Shown: positions 33,804 through 41,287 of the stretch, piece after piece
Numbering within the stretch: position 1 is the first letter of the stretch
Layout: every line of letters starts with the position of its first letter
DNA from: Bauldia sp963759235
GTDB taxonomy: Bacteria; Pseudomonadota; Alphaproteobacteria; Rhizobiales; Kaistiaceae
Direction: 5' to 3'
Length of the DNA stretch: 64,000 bases
NCBI GenBank assembly: GCA_963759235.1
Contig: CAVWYO010000004.1
Location: forward strand, 1 to 64,000
Notes under the pieces: generated by a model
What the model was told of the DNA's origin: nothing
The model's input: only the letters and a program-made list of their open reading frames with translations
Databases searched by the model: none
Made by a program: the position numbers and the translations under genes

Positions 33804-34028
33804 TCAGGCGGCGGACGGCGGTTCCGACTGTTTGCGATAATGGCCGAGCACGAAGACGCGGATGGCCGAGGAGAGATTGCTTCGGTCCGACCGCGCGCGG
33901 TCGATCTCCGCGATCAGCGCGGCGGCGCTCTTGCCCTGGCGTGCGGCAATCTCGACGAGCCCCTGCCAGAACGGGTCTTCGACCGAGACGCTGGTGCGGT
34001 GGCCGGCGATGGTGATCGAGCGTTTCAC
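33804..34028 (-). CDS. ribbon-helix-helix domain protein
   Basis: A 74-aa protein of the ribbon-helix-helix (RHH_4) family: the N-terminal strand KRSITIAGHRTSVSVED, then the helices FWQGLVEIAARQGKSAAALI and NLSSAIRVFVLGHYRKQ. Such proteins are DNA-binding in fold, but this branch has no assigned target. It is common beside fumC in Rhizobiales. It lies 15 nt after the DUF4169 gene on the same strand and is the last gene of the apparent ccdA-ccdB-DUF4169-RHH run. It is convergent with the AsmA gene, ending 6 nt from it. Confidence 0.88.
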   Translation of the reverse strand: MKRSITIAGHRTSVSVEDPFWQGLVEIAARQGKSAAALIAEIDRARSDRSNLSSAIRVFVLGHYRKQSEPPSAA

Positions 34029-34043
34029 GAGGAGGCGGCGGGG

Positions 34044-34232
34044 TTATTCTTCGGGCGGCTCGCGCCGATGGGCGTCGATGTGCCGCTCGGCTTGGCGCCT
34101 TTCGGCGAGTTCCGCCTGCTTCTCCGCCTTGCTTAGTCCGTGACGCCGTCGGTTCTCCGCCGCCGTCTTCTGCCGGTCGGCGCGATCCCTGGCCTTCCGC
34201 GCACGGCGGAGGTTGACGATCTCGGCGGGCAT
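34044..34232 (-). CDS. DUF4169 protein
   Basis: A 62-aa, highly charged, helix-rich protein matching DUF4169: NLRRARKARDRADRQKTAAE followed by NRRRHGLSKAEKQAELAERR. The family is small, basic and of unknown function, and in Rhizobiales it sits between fumC and a ribbon-helix-helix gene. Here a ccdAB pair has come between it and fumC. Only 8 nt separate its start from the ccdB stop, so it is probably transcribed from the ccdAB promoter in this strain. Confidence 0.85.
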   Translation of the reverse strand: MPAEIVNLRRARKARDRADRQKTAAENRRRHGLSKAEKQAELAERRQAERHIDAHRREPPEE

Positions 34233-34240
34233 GGCGGGTT

Positions 34241-34564
34241 TCAGACTCCAAAGAGGACGGTATCGATGGCGTTCTTCAGTGTCTGCTCGTGATCGCGCAA
34301 ATTGGTGATCGGTTTGCTCAGATGGCGAACCGGCAACGTCGTCAGAAGGTGAACGGCGACCACATATCGGGCGCCGTCTATTTCCACCAAGGGGGCCGCC
34401 CGGTCGACCACGTAACGCTCGTCAACATCGATGAGCGGTGCGACGATTCTCGTCGTGATGGCAGAAAGCTGATCGTCTTGAAGAACGACGGCGATGTCGA
34501 CGGCGCTTCCCGATCTCAGCCCAACCACTCGACAGACATCGTATTGAACAACGGCCGCTACCAA
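34241..34564 (-). CDS. ccdB: CcdB-type gyrase-poison toxin
   Basis: A 107-aa protein with the CcdB pattern: VQYDVCRVVG, then SAITTRIVAPLIDVDERYVVDRAAPLVEIDG, recognised as a TRIVAPL strand and a PLVEIDGARYVV strand, then the C-terminal NLRDHEQTLKNAIDTVLFG. CcdB traps DNA gyrase on cleaved DNA. I place the start at TTG 34564, which overlaps the end of ccdA in another frame; the family N-terminus fits, although the frame is open further upstream. The terminal Phe-Gly-Val resembles the usual functional C-terminus of CcdB. It lies directly after the antitoxin gene. Confidence 0.85.
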   Translation of the reverse strand: MVAAVVQYDVCRVVGLRSGSAVDIAVVLQDDQLSAITTRIVAPLIDVDERYVVDRAAPLVEIDGARYVVAVHLLTTLPVRHLSKPITNLRDHEQTLKNAIDTVLFGV

Positions 34565-34797
34565 GGCCTGAGCTCGTCGAACGGCACCCCGTTTTCTTCG
34601 ATCCACGCGTTCCACGCTTCAATTGCCGCCTGGTTCTTGTCGCGCCAGCGCTGGCGCCGCAGGTCCCGGTGCTCCGCCTCGAGCGCGCGCTCAAGAACGG
34701 CCGAGATATTGGTGCCGAACGCCTTGGCTTCGTCGACCAAATCAGCACGGACCGAAACGTTGACCGCCCGTTTTCGCGACTGGCTCTCAAGGCTCAT
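34558..34797 (-). CDS. ccdA: CcdA-type antitoxin
   Basis: A 79-aa antitoxin. The N-terminal ribbon-helix-helix is SRKRAVNVSVRADLVDEAKAF with NISAVLERALEAEHR. The C-terminal domain, which binds CcdB, shows the conserved pattern RWRDKNQAAIEAWNAWIEENG followed by VPFDELRPW. It starts with ATG 34797 and overlaps the toxin start by a few bases. The CcdA-CcdB complex is expected to repress at the large palindrome just upstream (34812-34852). Confidence 0.9.
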   Translation of the reverse strand: MSLESQSRKRAVNVSVRADLVDEAKAFGTNISAVLERALEAEHRDLRRQRWRDKNQAAIEAWNAWIEENGVPFDELRPW

Positions 34798-34811
34798 GAC
34801 GTGTCCAATTC

Positions 34812-34868
34812 AAGCTCTATAATGCGCATTATCAATGCGCATTATAGAGCTTTGACTGTCTTGCGCAA
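34812..34868 (-). promoter_or_regulatory. ccdAB promoter with 19-bp inverted-repeat operator
   Basis: AAGCTCTATAATGCGCATT and its exact inverse flank a 3-nt spacer (34812-34830 and 34834-34852), each arm itself containing the palindrome AATGCGCATT. On the minus strand a -10 TATAAT (34841-34846) lies inside the outer arm, and TTGCGC (34863-34868) is a -35 at 16 nt. The operator thus covers the promoter, as expected for repression by CcdA-CcdB. It is about 15 nt before the ccdA start and just after the fumC stop. Confidence 0.82.
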
Positions 34869-34877
34869 GCGGTGGAG

Positions 34878-36308
34878 CTAAACCGGGCCGATCATCTTCT
34901 CCGGGCGGACGATGGCGTCGAACTCCTCGGCGGTGACGTGGCCAAGGCGGATCGCCTCTTCGCGGAGCGTGGTGCCGTTCTTGTGGGCGGTCTTGGCGAT
35001 CTCGGCCGCCTTGTCATAGCCGATCTTCGGCGCCAGCGCGGTGACCAGCATCAGCGAGCGCTCGACGCCCGCCTTGATGTTGTCGTGGCGCGGCTCGATG
35101 CCGACGATGCAGTTGTCGGTGAAAGCAGTGACCGATTCCGCCATCAGGTCGACCGATTGGAGGAAATTGTACGCCATCACCGGGTTGTAGACATTCAATT
35201 CGAAATGGCCCTGGCTGCCGGCAATGGTGATCGTCGTGTTGTTGCCGAAGATCTGCACGCAGGCCTGGGTCAGCGCCTCGATCTGGGTCGGGTTGACCTT
35301 GCCCGGCATGATCGACGAGCCCGGCTCGTTCTCGGGCAGGGCCAGTTCGCCCAGGCCGGAGCGGGGACCCGAGCCGAGGAAACGGATGTCGTTGGCGATC
35401 TTGAACAGCGACGCCGCGACGGTGTTGATGGCGCCGTGGGAGAAGACCATCGCGTCGTGGGCGGCGAGCGCCTCGAACTTGTTCGGCGCCGAGGTGAAGG
35501 GGAGACCGGTGATGGCGGCGATGCGGTCGGCGATGCGCTCGGCAAAGCCGACCGGCGCATTGAGGCCGGTGCCGACGGCGGTGCCGCCCTGGGCGAGCTC
35601 CATCAGCTTCGGCAGCGTCGCCTCGATGCGGCCGACGCCGTTCTCGACCTGCATGGTGTAGCCGGAGAATTCCTGGCCGAGGGTCAAGGGGGTGGCGTCC
35701 TGGGTATGGGTGCGGCCGATCTTGACGATCCTCTTCCAGGCCTGGGCCTTGTCGTTCAGCGCGTTCCTCAGCTTGTGGAGCGCCGGGACTAGTCGATGGA
35801 CGATCTCCTCGGCGCAGGCGATGTGCATCGCGCTCGGAAAGCAGTCGTTCGACGACTGGCTCATGTTGACGTGGTTGTTGGGATGCACCGGCTGCTTCGA
35901 GCCGAGTTCGCCACCGAGGATCTCGATCGCGCGGTTGGCGATCACCTCGTTGGCGTTCATGTTCGACTGGGTGCCGGATCCGGTCTGCCAGACGACCAGC
36001 GGGAAGTGCTGGTCGAGCTTGCCTTCGATCACCTCCTGCGCGGCCTGGACGATGGCGTTGCCGAGCTTCGGGTCGAGGCGGCCGAGGTCCATGTTCACCT
36101 CCGCCGCAGCGCGCTTGACGATGCCCAAGCCGCGGACGACCGGCTCGGGCATGCGCTCGCCGCCGATCGGGAAGTTCTGGATCGAGCGCTGGGTCTGGGC
36201 GCCCCAGTAGCGGTCGGCGGGAACCTCGATCGGTCCGAAGGTGTCGGACTCGGTCCGCGTTGCCGTCTTCGCCGTACGCGGCGGCTGGAAGTGGGATCGC
36301 TTGCCCAT
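34878..36308 (-). CDS. fumC: class II fumarate hydratase
   Basis: A 476-aa fumarase of the iron-free class II, which interconverts fumarate and malate in the TCA cycle. The lyase-superfamily signature GSSIMPGKVNPTQ is intact, as are VWQTGSGTQSNMNANEV and the HPNNHVNMSQSSND active-site segment. An N-terminal extension of about 15 residues (MGKRSHFQPPRTAKTA) precedes the usual start. It follows sspB on the same strand by 8 nt, so the two are probably co-transcribed. Confidence 0.97.
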   Translation of the reverse strand: MGKRSHFQPPRTAKTATRTESDTFGPIEVPADRYWGAQTQRSIQNFPIGGERMPEPVVRGLGIVKRAAAEVNMDLGRLDPKLGNAIVQAAQEVIEGKLDQHFPLVVWQTGSGTQSNMNANEVIANRAIEILGGELGSKQPVHPNNHVNMSQSSNDCFPSAMHIACAEEIVHRLVPALHKLRNALNDKAQAWKRIVKIGRTHTQDATPLTLGQEFSGYTMQVENGVGRIEATLPKLMELAQGGTAVGTGLNAPVGFAERIADRIAAITGLPFTSAPNKFEALAAHDAMVFSHGAINTVAASLFKIANDIRFLGSGPRSGLGELALPENEPGSSIMPGKVNPTQIEALTQACVQIFGNNTTITIAGSQGHFELNVYNPVMAYNFLQSVDLMAESVTAFTDNCIVGIEPRHDNIKAGVERSLMLVTALAPKIGYDKAAEIAKTAHKNGTTLREEAIRLGHVTAEEFDAIVRPEKMIGPV

Positions 36309-36316
36309 AGGGCGGC

Positions 36317-36880
36317 TCAGTTCTTTTTGCGGAAGGCGTCGAGGCTGACGACCTGGGCGTCGTTGGCGGACGGGCTCTCCTCGTCGCCCTCGTCAGCCGG
36401 TTCCGCATCGGTCGCCGCGACAGGCGCCGCCAGCGGCGCAGGGGCCGGTTCGGCAAGTTCCGGTCCGATCTCGTCGTCGTGGTCGAGGACGCGGGGCGCT
36501 TCGGCGAGTTGCTCGCCGGGTCGCGCGGTTATCTCGAACTGCAGCGCGAACTGAACCGACGGATCGAGGAAGCCTTTCACCGCGGTGAACGGAATGTGAA
36601 GGCGTTCGGGGATGCCGTTGAAGGAAAGGCCGATATCGAGGGCATGCTCGGTCACCGCCAGGTCCCAGTACTGATGCTGGATGACGATGGTCATATCCTG
36701 CGGGTACTGCGCCAGAAGGCGGCTCGATACCCGCACGCCCGGCGCCTGGGTGGCGAAGGTGATGAAGAAATGATGGTCGCCCGGCAGACCGGTGCGGGCC
36801 ACCTCCGACAGCACCTTGCGCACAACGCCGCGCAAAGCGTCCTGGGCGAGGATGTCGTAGCGAATGAGATCTTCGGCCAT
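36317..36880 (-). CDS. sspB: SspB-type ClpXP adaptor
   Basis: A 187-aa protein of the alphaproteobacterial SspB family, which tethers ssrA-tagged proteins to the ClpXP protease. The core shows DLIRYDILAQDALRGVVRKVL, HHFFITFATQAPGVRVS, and DMTIVIQHQYWDLAVTEHAL, with FNGIPERLHIPFTAVKGF; each is a conserved block of the peptide-binding barrel. The C-terminal 70 residues are a long acidic/Pro-Ala linker ending in VVSLDAFRKKN, the usual ClpX-docking tail. The frame begins MMAED; I start at the second Met. The tmRNA gene that encodes the tag lies immediately upstream on the same strand. Confidence 0.9.
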   Translation of the reverse strand: MAEDLIRYDILAQDALRGVVRKVLSEVARTGLPGDHHFFITFATQAPGVRVSSRLLAQYPQDMTIVIQHQYWDLAVTEHALDIGLSFNGIPERLHIPFTAVKGFLDPSVQFALQFEITARPGEQLAEAPRVLDHDDEIGPELAEPAPAPLAAPVAATDAEPADEGDEESPSANDAQVVSLDAFRKKN

Positions 36881-36914
36881 CACCCCGATACCAAATCGGA
36901 GCCAAGGGGCCCCG

Positions 36915-37250
36915 GGAAGAAAGTGGAGGCTTCTGTTGCCAGGCGCCTCCGAACCCCGCCTTACGGTGCAAACCGCAAGGGCTTGAATTGAGGTAGCATC
37001 ACTGCATTACGCAGCGAGGCGAGCCTCTGCATAGTTGTCGTTGGCAACTATAGATTCGGCCCGATAACGGCGGGTACCATACCGAGCAAAAGCTCACCCT
37101 TTACGCCCTCGTCGATCCTATTTCGCCCCCGCCGGAGACCGCTATGGGCTCTCGAAACGGGCTCTGGTGGAGGCGCCGGGTACTGCCCCCGGGTCCGCAG
37201 GGTTTATTACGATGGCCATTTATCGCCATAGCCGAATTGCTCCGGCACCG
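36915..37250 (-). ncRNA. ssrA: tmRNA, circularly permuted two-piece alphaproteobacterial type
   Basis: Read on the minus strand, the acceptor piece comes first. It has a T-arm-like hairpin (CCGGG GGCAGTA CCCGG) and ends GGCGCCTCCACCA at 37165. After 34 nt comes the coding piece, starting GGGGGCGAAATAGG at 37130. GGGGGCG pairs with CGCCTCC to form the 7-bp acceptor stem with one G-U. The tag frame at 37007-37045 reads ANDNYAEARLAA and a TAA stop. A GGAGGC/GCCTCC hairpin near 36925-36960 may end the RNA; outer limits are approximate. A TATATT (37254-37259) could be the -10 box. tmRNA rescues stalled ribosomes and marks the product for ClpXP. It fills the 435-nt gap 36884-37318. Confidence 0.93.
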
Positions 37251-37318
37251 ATCAATATAGGGATTCGGGACCGCGATGGGAAGCGGGCACGCGGCGACCC
37301 GCTCTCGACTCGAAATCG

Positions 37319-37753
37319 CTACACCGCCGGTACGCGTTCCCACAACAAATGCGCGGTGATCTCCTCGCCTTGATACGACAGGGGATCGGTGCTGAGACGC
37401 AGCCTTTCGCCTTCGAAATTCACGTGGCGCTTCTGGGTGGTGCCGACCCAGTTGGGAAACGAGGCGACCTGGACCCGGTGCAAGACGTAGTCGCCGCGGA
37501 AGTCGTACGGGCCCGCGTAGGCGATGATCGACTTCATGGCGGCGGAGTCTTCCTCCAGCGAACCGCCGGCGAGGTCGTTCGTCGAGAAATTCGACCGTCC
37601 GGCGCTCGCGATTTGAGCGAACATATAGCCATCCTCCGAGTAGCCTATGAGGCCGACGGCGTCGGCTCCCATGGGATGGCTGGTCGAGCCGTCGCTCGTC
37701 CGGTTGTGCCAGATGACCAGCCGCCAGGTTCCGATCAGTGGATTGCTCGGCAT
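37319..37753 (-). CDS. lipocalin-like domain protein
   Basis: A 144-aa protein with the lipocalin-like (PF13924-type) pattern: PLIGTWRLVIW at the start, a GLIGYSEDGYMFAQI strand pair, then YAGPYDFRGDYVLHRVQVA and NFEGERLRLSTDPL near the end. Members are small beta-barrels of unknown ligand, often found singly. There is no signal peptide. ATG 37753 has GAGGAAA 5 nt upstream. It is divergent from the Bcr/CflA gene, with about 250 nt between that hold nothing I recognise. Confidence 0.82.
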   Translation of the reverse strand: MPSNPLIGTWRLVIWHNRTSDGSTSHPMGADAVGLIGYSEDGYMFAQIASAGRSNFSTNDLAGGSLEEDSAAMKSIIAYAGPYDFRGDYVLHRVQVASFPNWVGTTQKRHVNFEGERLRLSTDPLSYQGEEITAHLLWERVPAV

Positions 37754-38002
37754 CGGTTTCCTCACGATTCCGCGGGCGTTGGGCCGGAACGCCGAGGAGC
37801 ATAGGCCCTCGGGTGCAATGAGAACAAATGACCGCGAAGTCGTCCTGGCCGGCGGCCGACACGCGAGGGAACTTCCCAGCGCCTCGGGCATTGTCCGAAG
37901 TCCGATGTTGCAGGGCAGCATTGTCGAGAGTAACCTGCGCTGACCTCCTGATTTCCATCCATGCGGGGCCCCCTTGCCCGGGCCCGCGAAAAGTCGTCGA
38001 AA

Positions 38003-39208
38003 ATGTCGTCTAGTTTTGCGCGAAACGCGATCGTTCTCGGGCTGCTCTCGGCTGTCGGGCCGTTCGCTATCGATATGTATCTGCCGGCGCTGCCGGCGAT
38101 CGGCAACGACCTCAGCGCCGACCCGGGCGTCGTCCAGCTCAGCGTGATCGCTTTCTTCGCGGCGGTCGGGCTCTGCCAGGTGATCTACGGGCCGGCCTCC
38201 GACATGCTGGGCCGCCGCCGCCCGCTCTTCGTCGGCATGGGCCTCTATACGCTCGCCGGCATCGGCTGCGCGCTGGCGCCGACTATCGAAACGCTGATCG
38301 CGCTGCGGTTCGTCCAGGGGATCGGCGCGTGCGCGGGCATGACGATTCCCCGGGCGGTCGTTCGCGACCTCCATACGGGACCCGACGCGGCGCGGTTGAT
38401 GTCGCTGATCATGCTGGTCTTCAGCGTTTCTCCCATGCTCGCGCCGCTGACCGGCAGCCTGGTTTCGGAACTCATTGGCTGGCGCGCCATCTTCTGGGTG
38501 CTCGCCACCTTCGGCGTCCTCGGACTGACCCTGGCGGCCGTCGCGCTTCGTGAGACCCGACCGGTGGAGGCCCGCACCAACCGCAATTGGGGCTCGGTGC
38601 TGCGGAACTATCGCCGGCTCTTGGCCGACCGCCGATTCCTCGGCGTCACCTTCACCGGCGGCTTCGGCATGGCCGCGTTCTTCTCCTATATCACCGGTGG
38701 ATCCTTCCTGTTCATCGACCATTTCGGCCTGAGCCCCACCGAGTTCAGCGTCGTCTTCGCTTCGAATGCCGTCGCCTTCATCGGCTCCGCCCAGTTCAAC
38801 GCACGGATGGGCCGGCTGTTCGGGCTGGATCGGGTGGTGCTGACCGCGGCGACGGTCTTCGCCTGCCTGACGCTGACGCTTCTCGCCCTGACGCTTCTGG
38901 GCGGCGGGAACCTGTTCGTGCTGTGGGGTATGCTGTTCGTCAGCTTCGGCAGTCTCGGCTTCGTCGTGCCGTCATCGGCGGTGCTCGCCATGGACGAGCA
39001 CGGTTCGATCGCCGGCACGGCTTCCTCGCTTCTCGGGACGCTCCAGATGCTGGCGGCAGCCACCGTTACCATCGGCGTGAGCATCTTCGCCGACGGGTCG
39101 CCATTGCCGATGGTCGCCGGAATCGCCATCTCCGGCGTCATCGTCGCGACATTGGCGTGGGGAACCTTGCCGCGGTGGCGCGACAAAATCCCTGTACCGG
39201 CCGAGTAG
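38003..39208 (+). CDS. Bcr/CflA-family drug efflux transporter (MFS)
   Basis: A 401-aa major facilitator with about 12 hydrophobic helices. The first helix ends in the Bcr/CflA signature FAIDMYLPALPAIGNDL, and the A-loop motif is GPASDMLGRRRPLF after helix 2. It is a proton-driven exporter in the inner membrane; known relatives export bicyclomycin, chloramphenicol or cysteine, and the substrate here is unknown. The frame is open to 37961, but ATG 38003 (MSSSFARNAIVLG) gives the normal N-terminus. Confidence 0.92.
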   Translation: MSSSFARNAIVLGLLSAVGPFAIDMYLPALPAIGNDLSADPGVVQLSVIAFFAAVGLCQVIYGPASDMLGRRRPLFVGMGLYTLAGIGCALAPTIETLIALRFVQGIGACAGMTIPRAVVRDLHTGPDAARLMSLIMLVFSVSPMLAPLTGSLVSELIGWRAIFWVLATFGVLGLTLAAVALRETRPVEARTNRNWGSVLRNYRRLLADRRFLGVTFTGGFGMAAFFSYITGGSFLFIDHFGLSPTEFSVVFASNAVAFIGSAQFNARMGRLFGLDRVVLTAATVFACLTLTLLALTLLGGGNLFVLWGMLFVSFGSLGFVVPSSAVLAMDEHGSIAGTASSLLGTLQMLAAATVTIGVSIFADGSPLPMVAGIAISGVIVATLAWGTLPRWRDKIPVPAE

Positions 39209-39310
39209 GTCGCGGACCGACGCCGCCGGCTGTCGGTGTTGTGCACGGCGGTCCGGTGGAGTCATGCTTCGATCCGGTTGATTTGAGTTCGACGAAAGGG
39301 CTGAACCGCC

Positions 39311-40105
39311 TTGCGCCAATACCTCGACCTGATGCGACTGGCGCTCGATACGGGCGTCGAGAAGGGCGACCGCACGGGCACCGGCACCCGGTCGATCTTC
39401 GGCCACCAGATGCGTTTCGACTTGGCCGCCGGGTTTCCGCTGGTCACCACCAAGAAGCTGCACGTGAAGTCGATCATCCACGAGCTTTTGTGGTTCCTCG
39501 CCGGCGACACCAATATCGACTACCTCAAGCAGCATGGGGTCCGCATCTGGGACGAATGGGCCGACGAAAACGGCGACCTCGGACCGATCTACGGGGCGCA
39601 GTGGCGGGCCTGGCCGACGCCGGGCGGGGGGTCGATCGACCAGATTCGCCAAGTGGTTGAGGGGATTCGTTCCAATCCCGATTCACGCCGGCTGATCGTC
39701 ACCGCGTGGAACCCGGCGGACATGGACCGGATGGCCTTGGCGCCCTGCCATTGCCTGTTCCAGTTCTACGTGGCGGAGGGGAGACTCTCCTGCCAGCTCT
39801 ATCAGCGCTCGGGCGATATCTTCCTCGGCGTCCCGTTCAACATCGCCTCCTACGCGCTCCTGACCATGATGATGGCCCAGGTGGCCGGGCTGAAGCCCGG
39901 CGACTTCGTCCATACGCTCGGCGATGCTCACCTCTATCGCAACCATATCGAACAGGCGCGGTTGCAACTCGGCCGCGATCCGCGACCGCTGCCGACGATG
40001 CGGATCAATCCGGAGGTCGGCTCGATCTTCGACTTCGTCTACGAGGATTTCACGCTGGAGAACTACGACCCCCACCCGCATATCAAGGCCGAGGTGGCGG
40101 TTTGA
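39311..40105 (+). CDS. thyA: thymidylate synthase ThyA
   Basis: Makes dTMP from dUMP with methylene-tetrahydrofolate, producing dihydrofolate. The 264-aa length equals that of the E. coli enzyme. The catalytic cysteine is Cys146 in LAPCHCLFQFYV, and RTGTGTRSIFGHQMRF, the dUMP phosphate site QRSGDIFLGVPFNIASYA and the C-terminal IKAEVAV are present. The start is a TTG at 39311 (MRQYLDLM), because the alignment with known ThyA requires residues before the first ATG. It overlaps the following GNAT gene by four bases (TTGA) and lies two genes before folA, which recycles the dihydrofolate it makes. Confidence 0.97.
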   Translation: MRQYLDLMRLALDTGVEKGDRTGTGTRSIFGHQMRFDLAAGFPLVTTKKLHVKSIIHELLWFLAGDTNIDYLKQHGVRIWDEWADENGDLGPIYGAQWRAWPTPGGGSIDQIRQVVEGIRSNPDSRRLIVTAWNPADMDRMALAPCHCLFQFYVAEGRLSCQLYQRSGDIFLGVPFNIASYALLTMMMAQVAGLKPGDFVHTLGDAHLYRNHIEQARLQLGRDPRPLPTMRINPEVGSIFDFVYEDFTLENYDPHPHIKAEVAV

Positions 40106-40599
40106 GCCTGACGATCAGGCCGGCCCGACCGGCCGATGCGCCGGCCGTGCTCGAGCTGATCCGGGCACTCGCCCGCTACGAGCGGCTGGAGCACGCCGTC
40201 GAAGCGACGGCGGACGGGATCGCCGCGGCACTTTTCGCCGCCAATCCCCGCGTGTTCTGCGATATCGCCGATTGCGACGGCACGGCCGCCGGCTTTGCGC
40301 TCTGGTACTACACCTTCTCCACTTTCCGCGGCCGGCACGGCATTTATCTCGAGGATCTCTATGTCCGCGACGAGATGCGCGGGCAGGGGATCGGCAAGGC
40401 GTTCCTCGGCCGGCTGGCGGCGCGGTGCCTCGCGGAGGGGCTCGGACGCCTGGAATGGTCGGTGCTCGACTGGAACGAGCCGGCCATCGCCTTCTACCGC
40501 GCCCACGGCGCCCATCTCCTCGACGAGTGGACGATGTGCCGGGTCGACGGCGCGGCACTTCTGGCCCTTGGCGACGGAGCCGAGGATCCGCCACCGTGA
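40102..40599 (+). CDS. GNAT-family N-acetyltransferase
   Basis: A 165-aa acetyltransferase of the type related to diamine acetyltransferases: LTIRPARPADAPAVLELIRAL at the start, IYLEDLYVRDEMRGQGIGKAFL (written here as IYLEDLYVRDEMRGQGIG) for the acetyl-CoA loop, and WNEPAIAFYRAHGAHLLDEW near the end. The LEDLYV segment is typical of the spermidine/spermine acetyltransferase-like branch. The start is a TTG overlapping the thyA stop (TTGA), and its own stop overlaps the folA start (GTGA). It is therefore translationally coupled to both folate genes; whether it works in that pathway is unknown. Confidence 0.87.
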   Translation: MSLTIRPARPADAPAVLELIRALARYERLEHAVEATADGIAAALFAANPRVFCDIADCDGTAAGFALWYYTFSTFRGRHGIYLEDLYVRDEMRGQGIGKAFLGRLAARCLAEGLGRLEWSVLDWNEPAIAFYRAHGAHLLDEWTMCRVDGAALLALGDGAEDPPP

Positions 40600-41111
40600 C
40601 CCGACCGGCAGTGTCGATCATCGCCGCGGTGGCCGAAAACGGGGTCATCGGTGCGGCCGGCGCCATGCCGTGGCGGCTCTCCACCGACATGAAGCGCTTC
40701 AGGCGGATCACCATGGGCAAGCCGGTCATCATGGGACGCAAGACCTTCGAGGCGATCGGCAGGCCGCTGGCCGGACGCCTCAACGTGGTCGTGAGCAGGC
40801 AGGAGGGTTACCGACCCGAGGGCGTGATGGTGGCGGCGAGCCTGGAGGAGGCGCTGGCGCTGGCCTCAGAGCATGGCGGGACGGAGGCCGGAGAAGTGAT
40901 TGTTGCCGGCGGCGGTGAAATCTACGCCGCGGCGATCGGCCGGGCCGACCGGCTCTACATCACCCATGTCGAGGCGAGCCCCGAGGGCGACGTCCATTTT
41001 CCGGAGATCGAGCCGGCGGCGTGGCGCGCCACGGAGACCGAGAAGGTGCCGGCCGGCGAACGGGACAGCGCGGCGACCATTTTCGTCGTATACGAGCGCG
41101 CTCGGGCGTAA
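40596..41111 (+). CDS. folA: dihydrofolate reductase FolA
   Basis: A 171-aa dihydrofolate reductase that regenerates tetrahydrofolate with NADPH. Visible sites are SIIAAVAENGVIG at the N-terminus, MPWRLSTDMKRF with the folate contact, KPVIMGRKTFEAIG for NADPH binding, and EVIVAGGGEIYAAAI. It starts with GTG 40596, overlapping the stop of the GNAT gene. The order thyA, GNAT, folA, followed by hflK, is common in Rhizobiales. Confidence 0.95.
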   Translation: MTRPAVSIIAAVAENGVIGAAGAMPWRLSTDMKRFRRITMGKPVIMGRKTFEAIGRPLAGRLNVVVSRQEGYRPEGVMVAASLEEALALASEHGGTEAGEVIVAGGGEIYAAAIGRADRLYITHVEASPEGDVHFPEIEPAAWRATETEKVPAGERDSAATIFVVYERARA

Positions 41112-41287
41112 CTTAGTTGACACAAAGGCCGTCCGGCACCAAGTGAGGAGGTCCGCCGGCGGCTCGTCGCCGGCGCTGGCGGCGCGTTGAAACACCCGGG
41201 CAAGTCGCCTATAACCCGCGCCAAACCAAACGGGCCGGAATCGCCGGGTTTCCGGGCGATCCGGAAAAAGCTTCGGAAAGGAACGAT

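Noticed and set aside
37028..37052. Hairpin ATAGTTG/CAACTAT considered as a terminator
   Set aside because: It falls within the tmRNA coding piece, overlapping the tag start, and has no T-tract.
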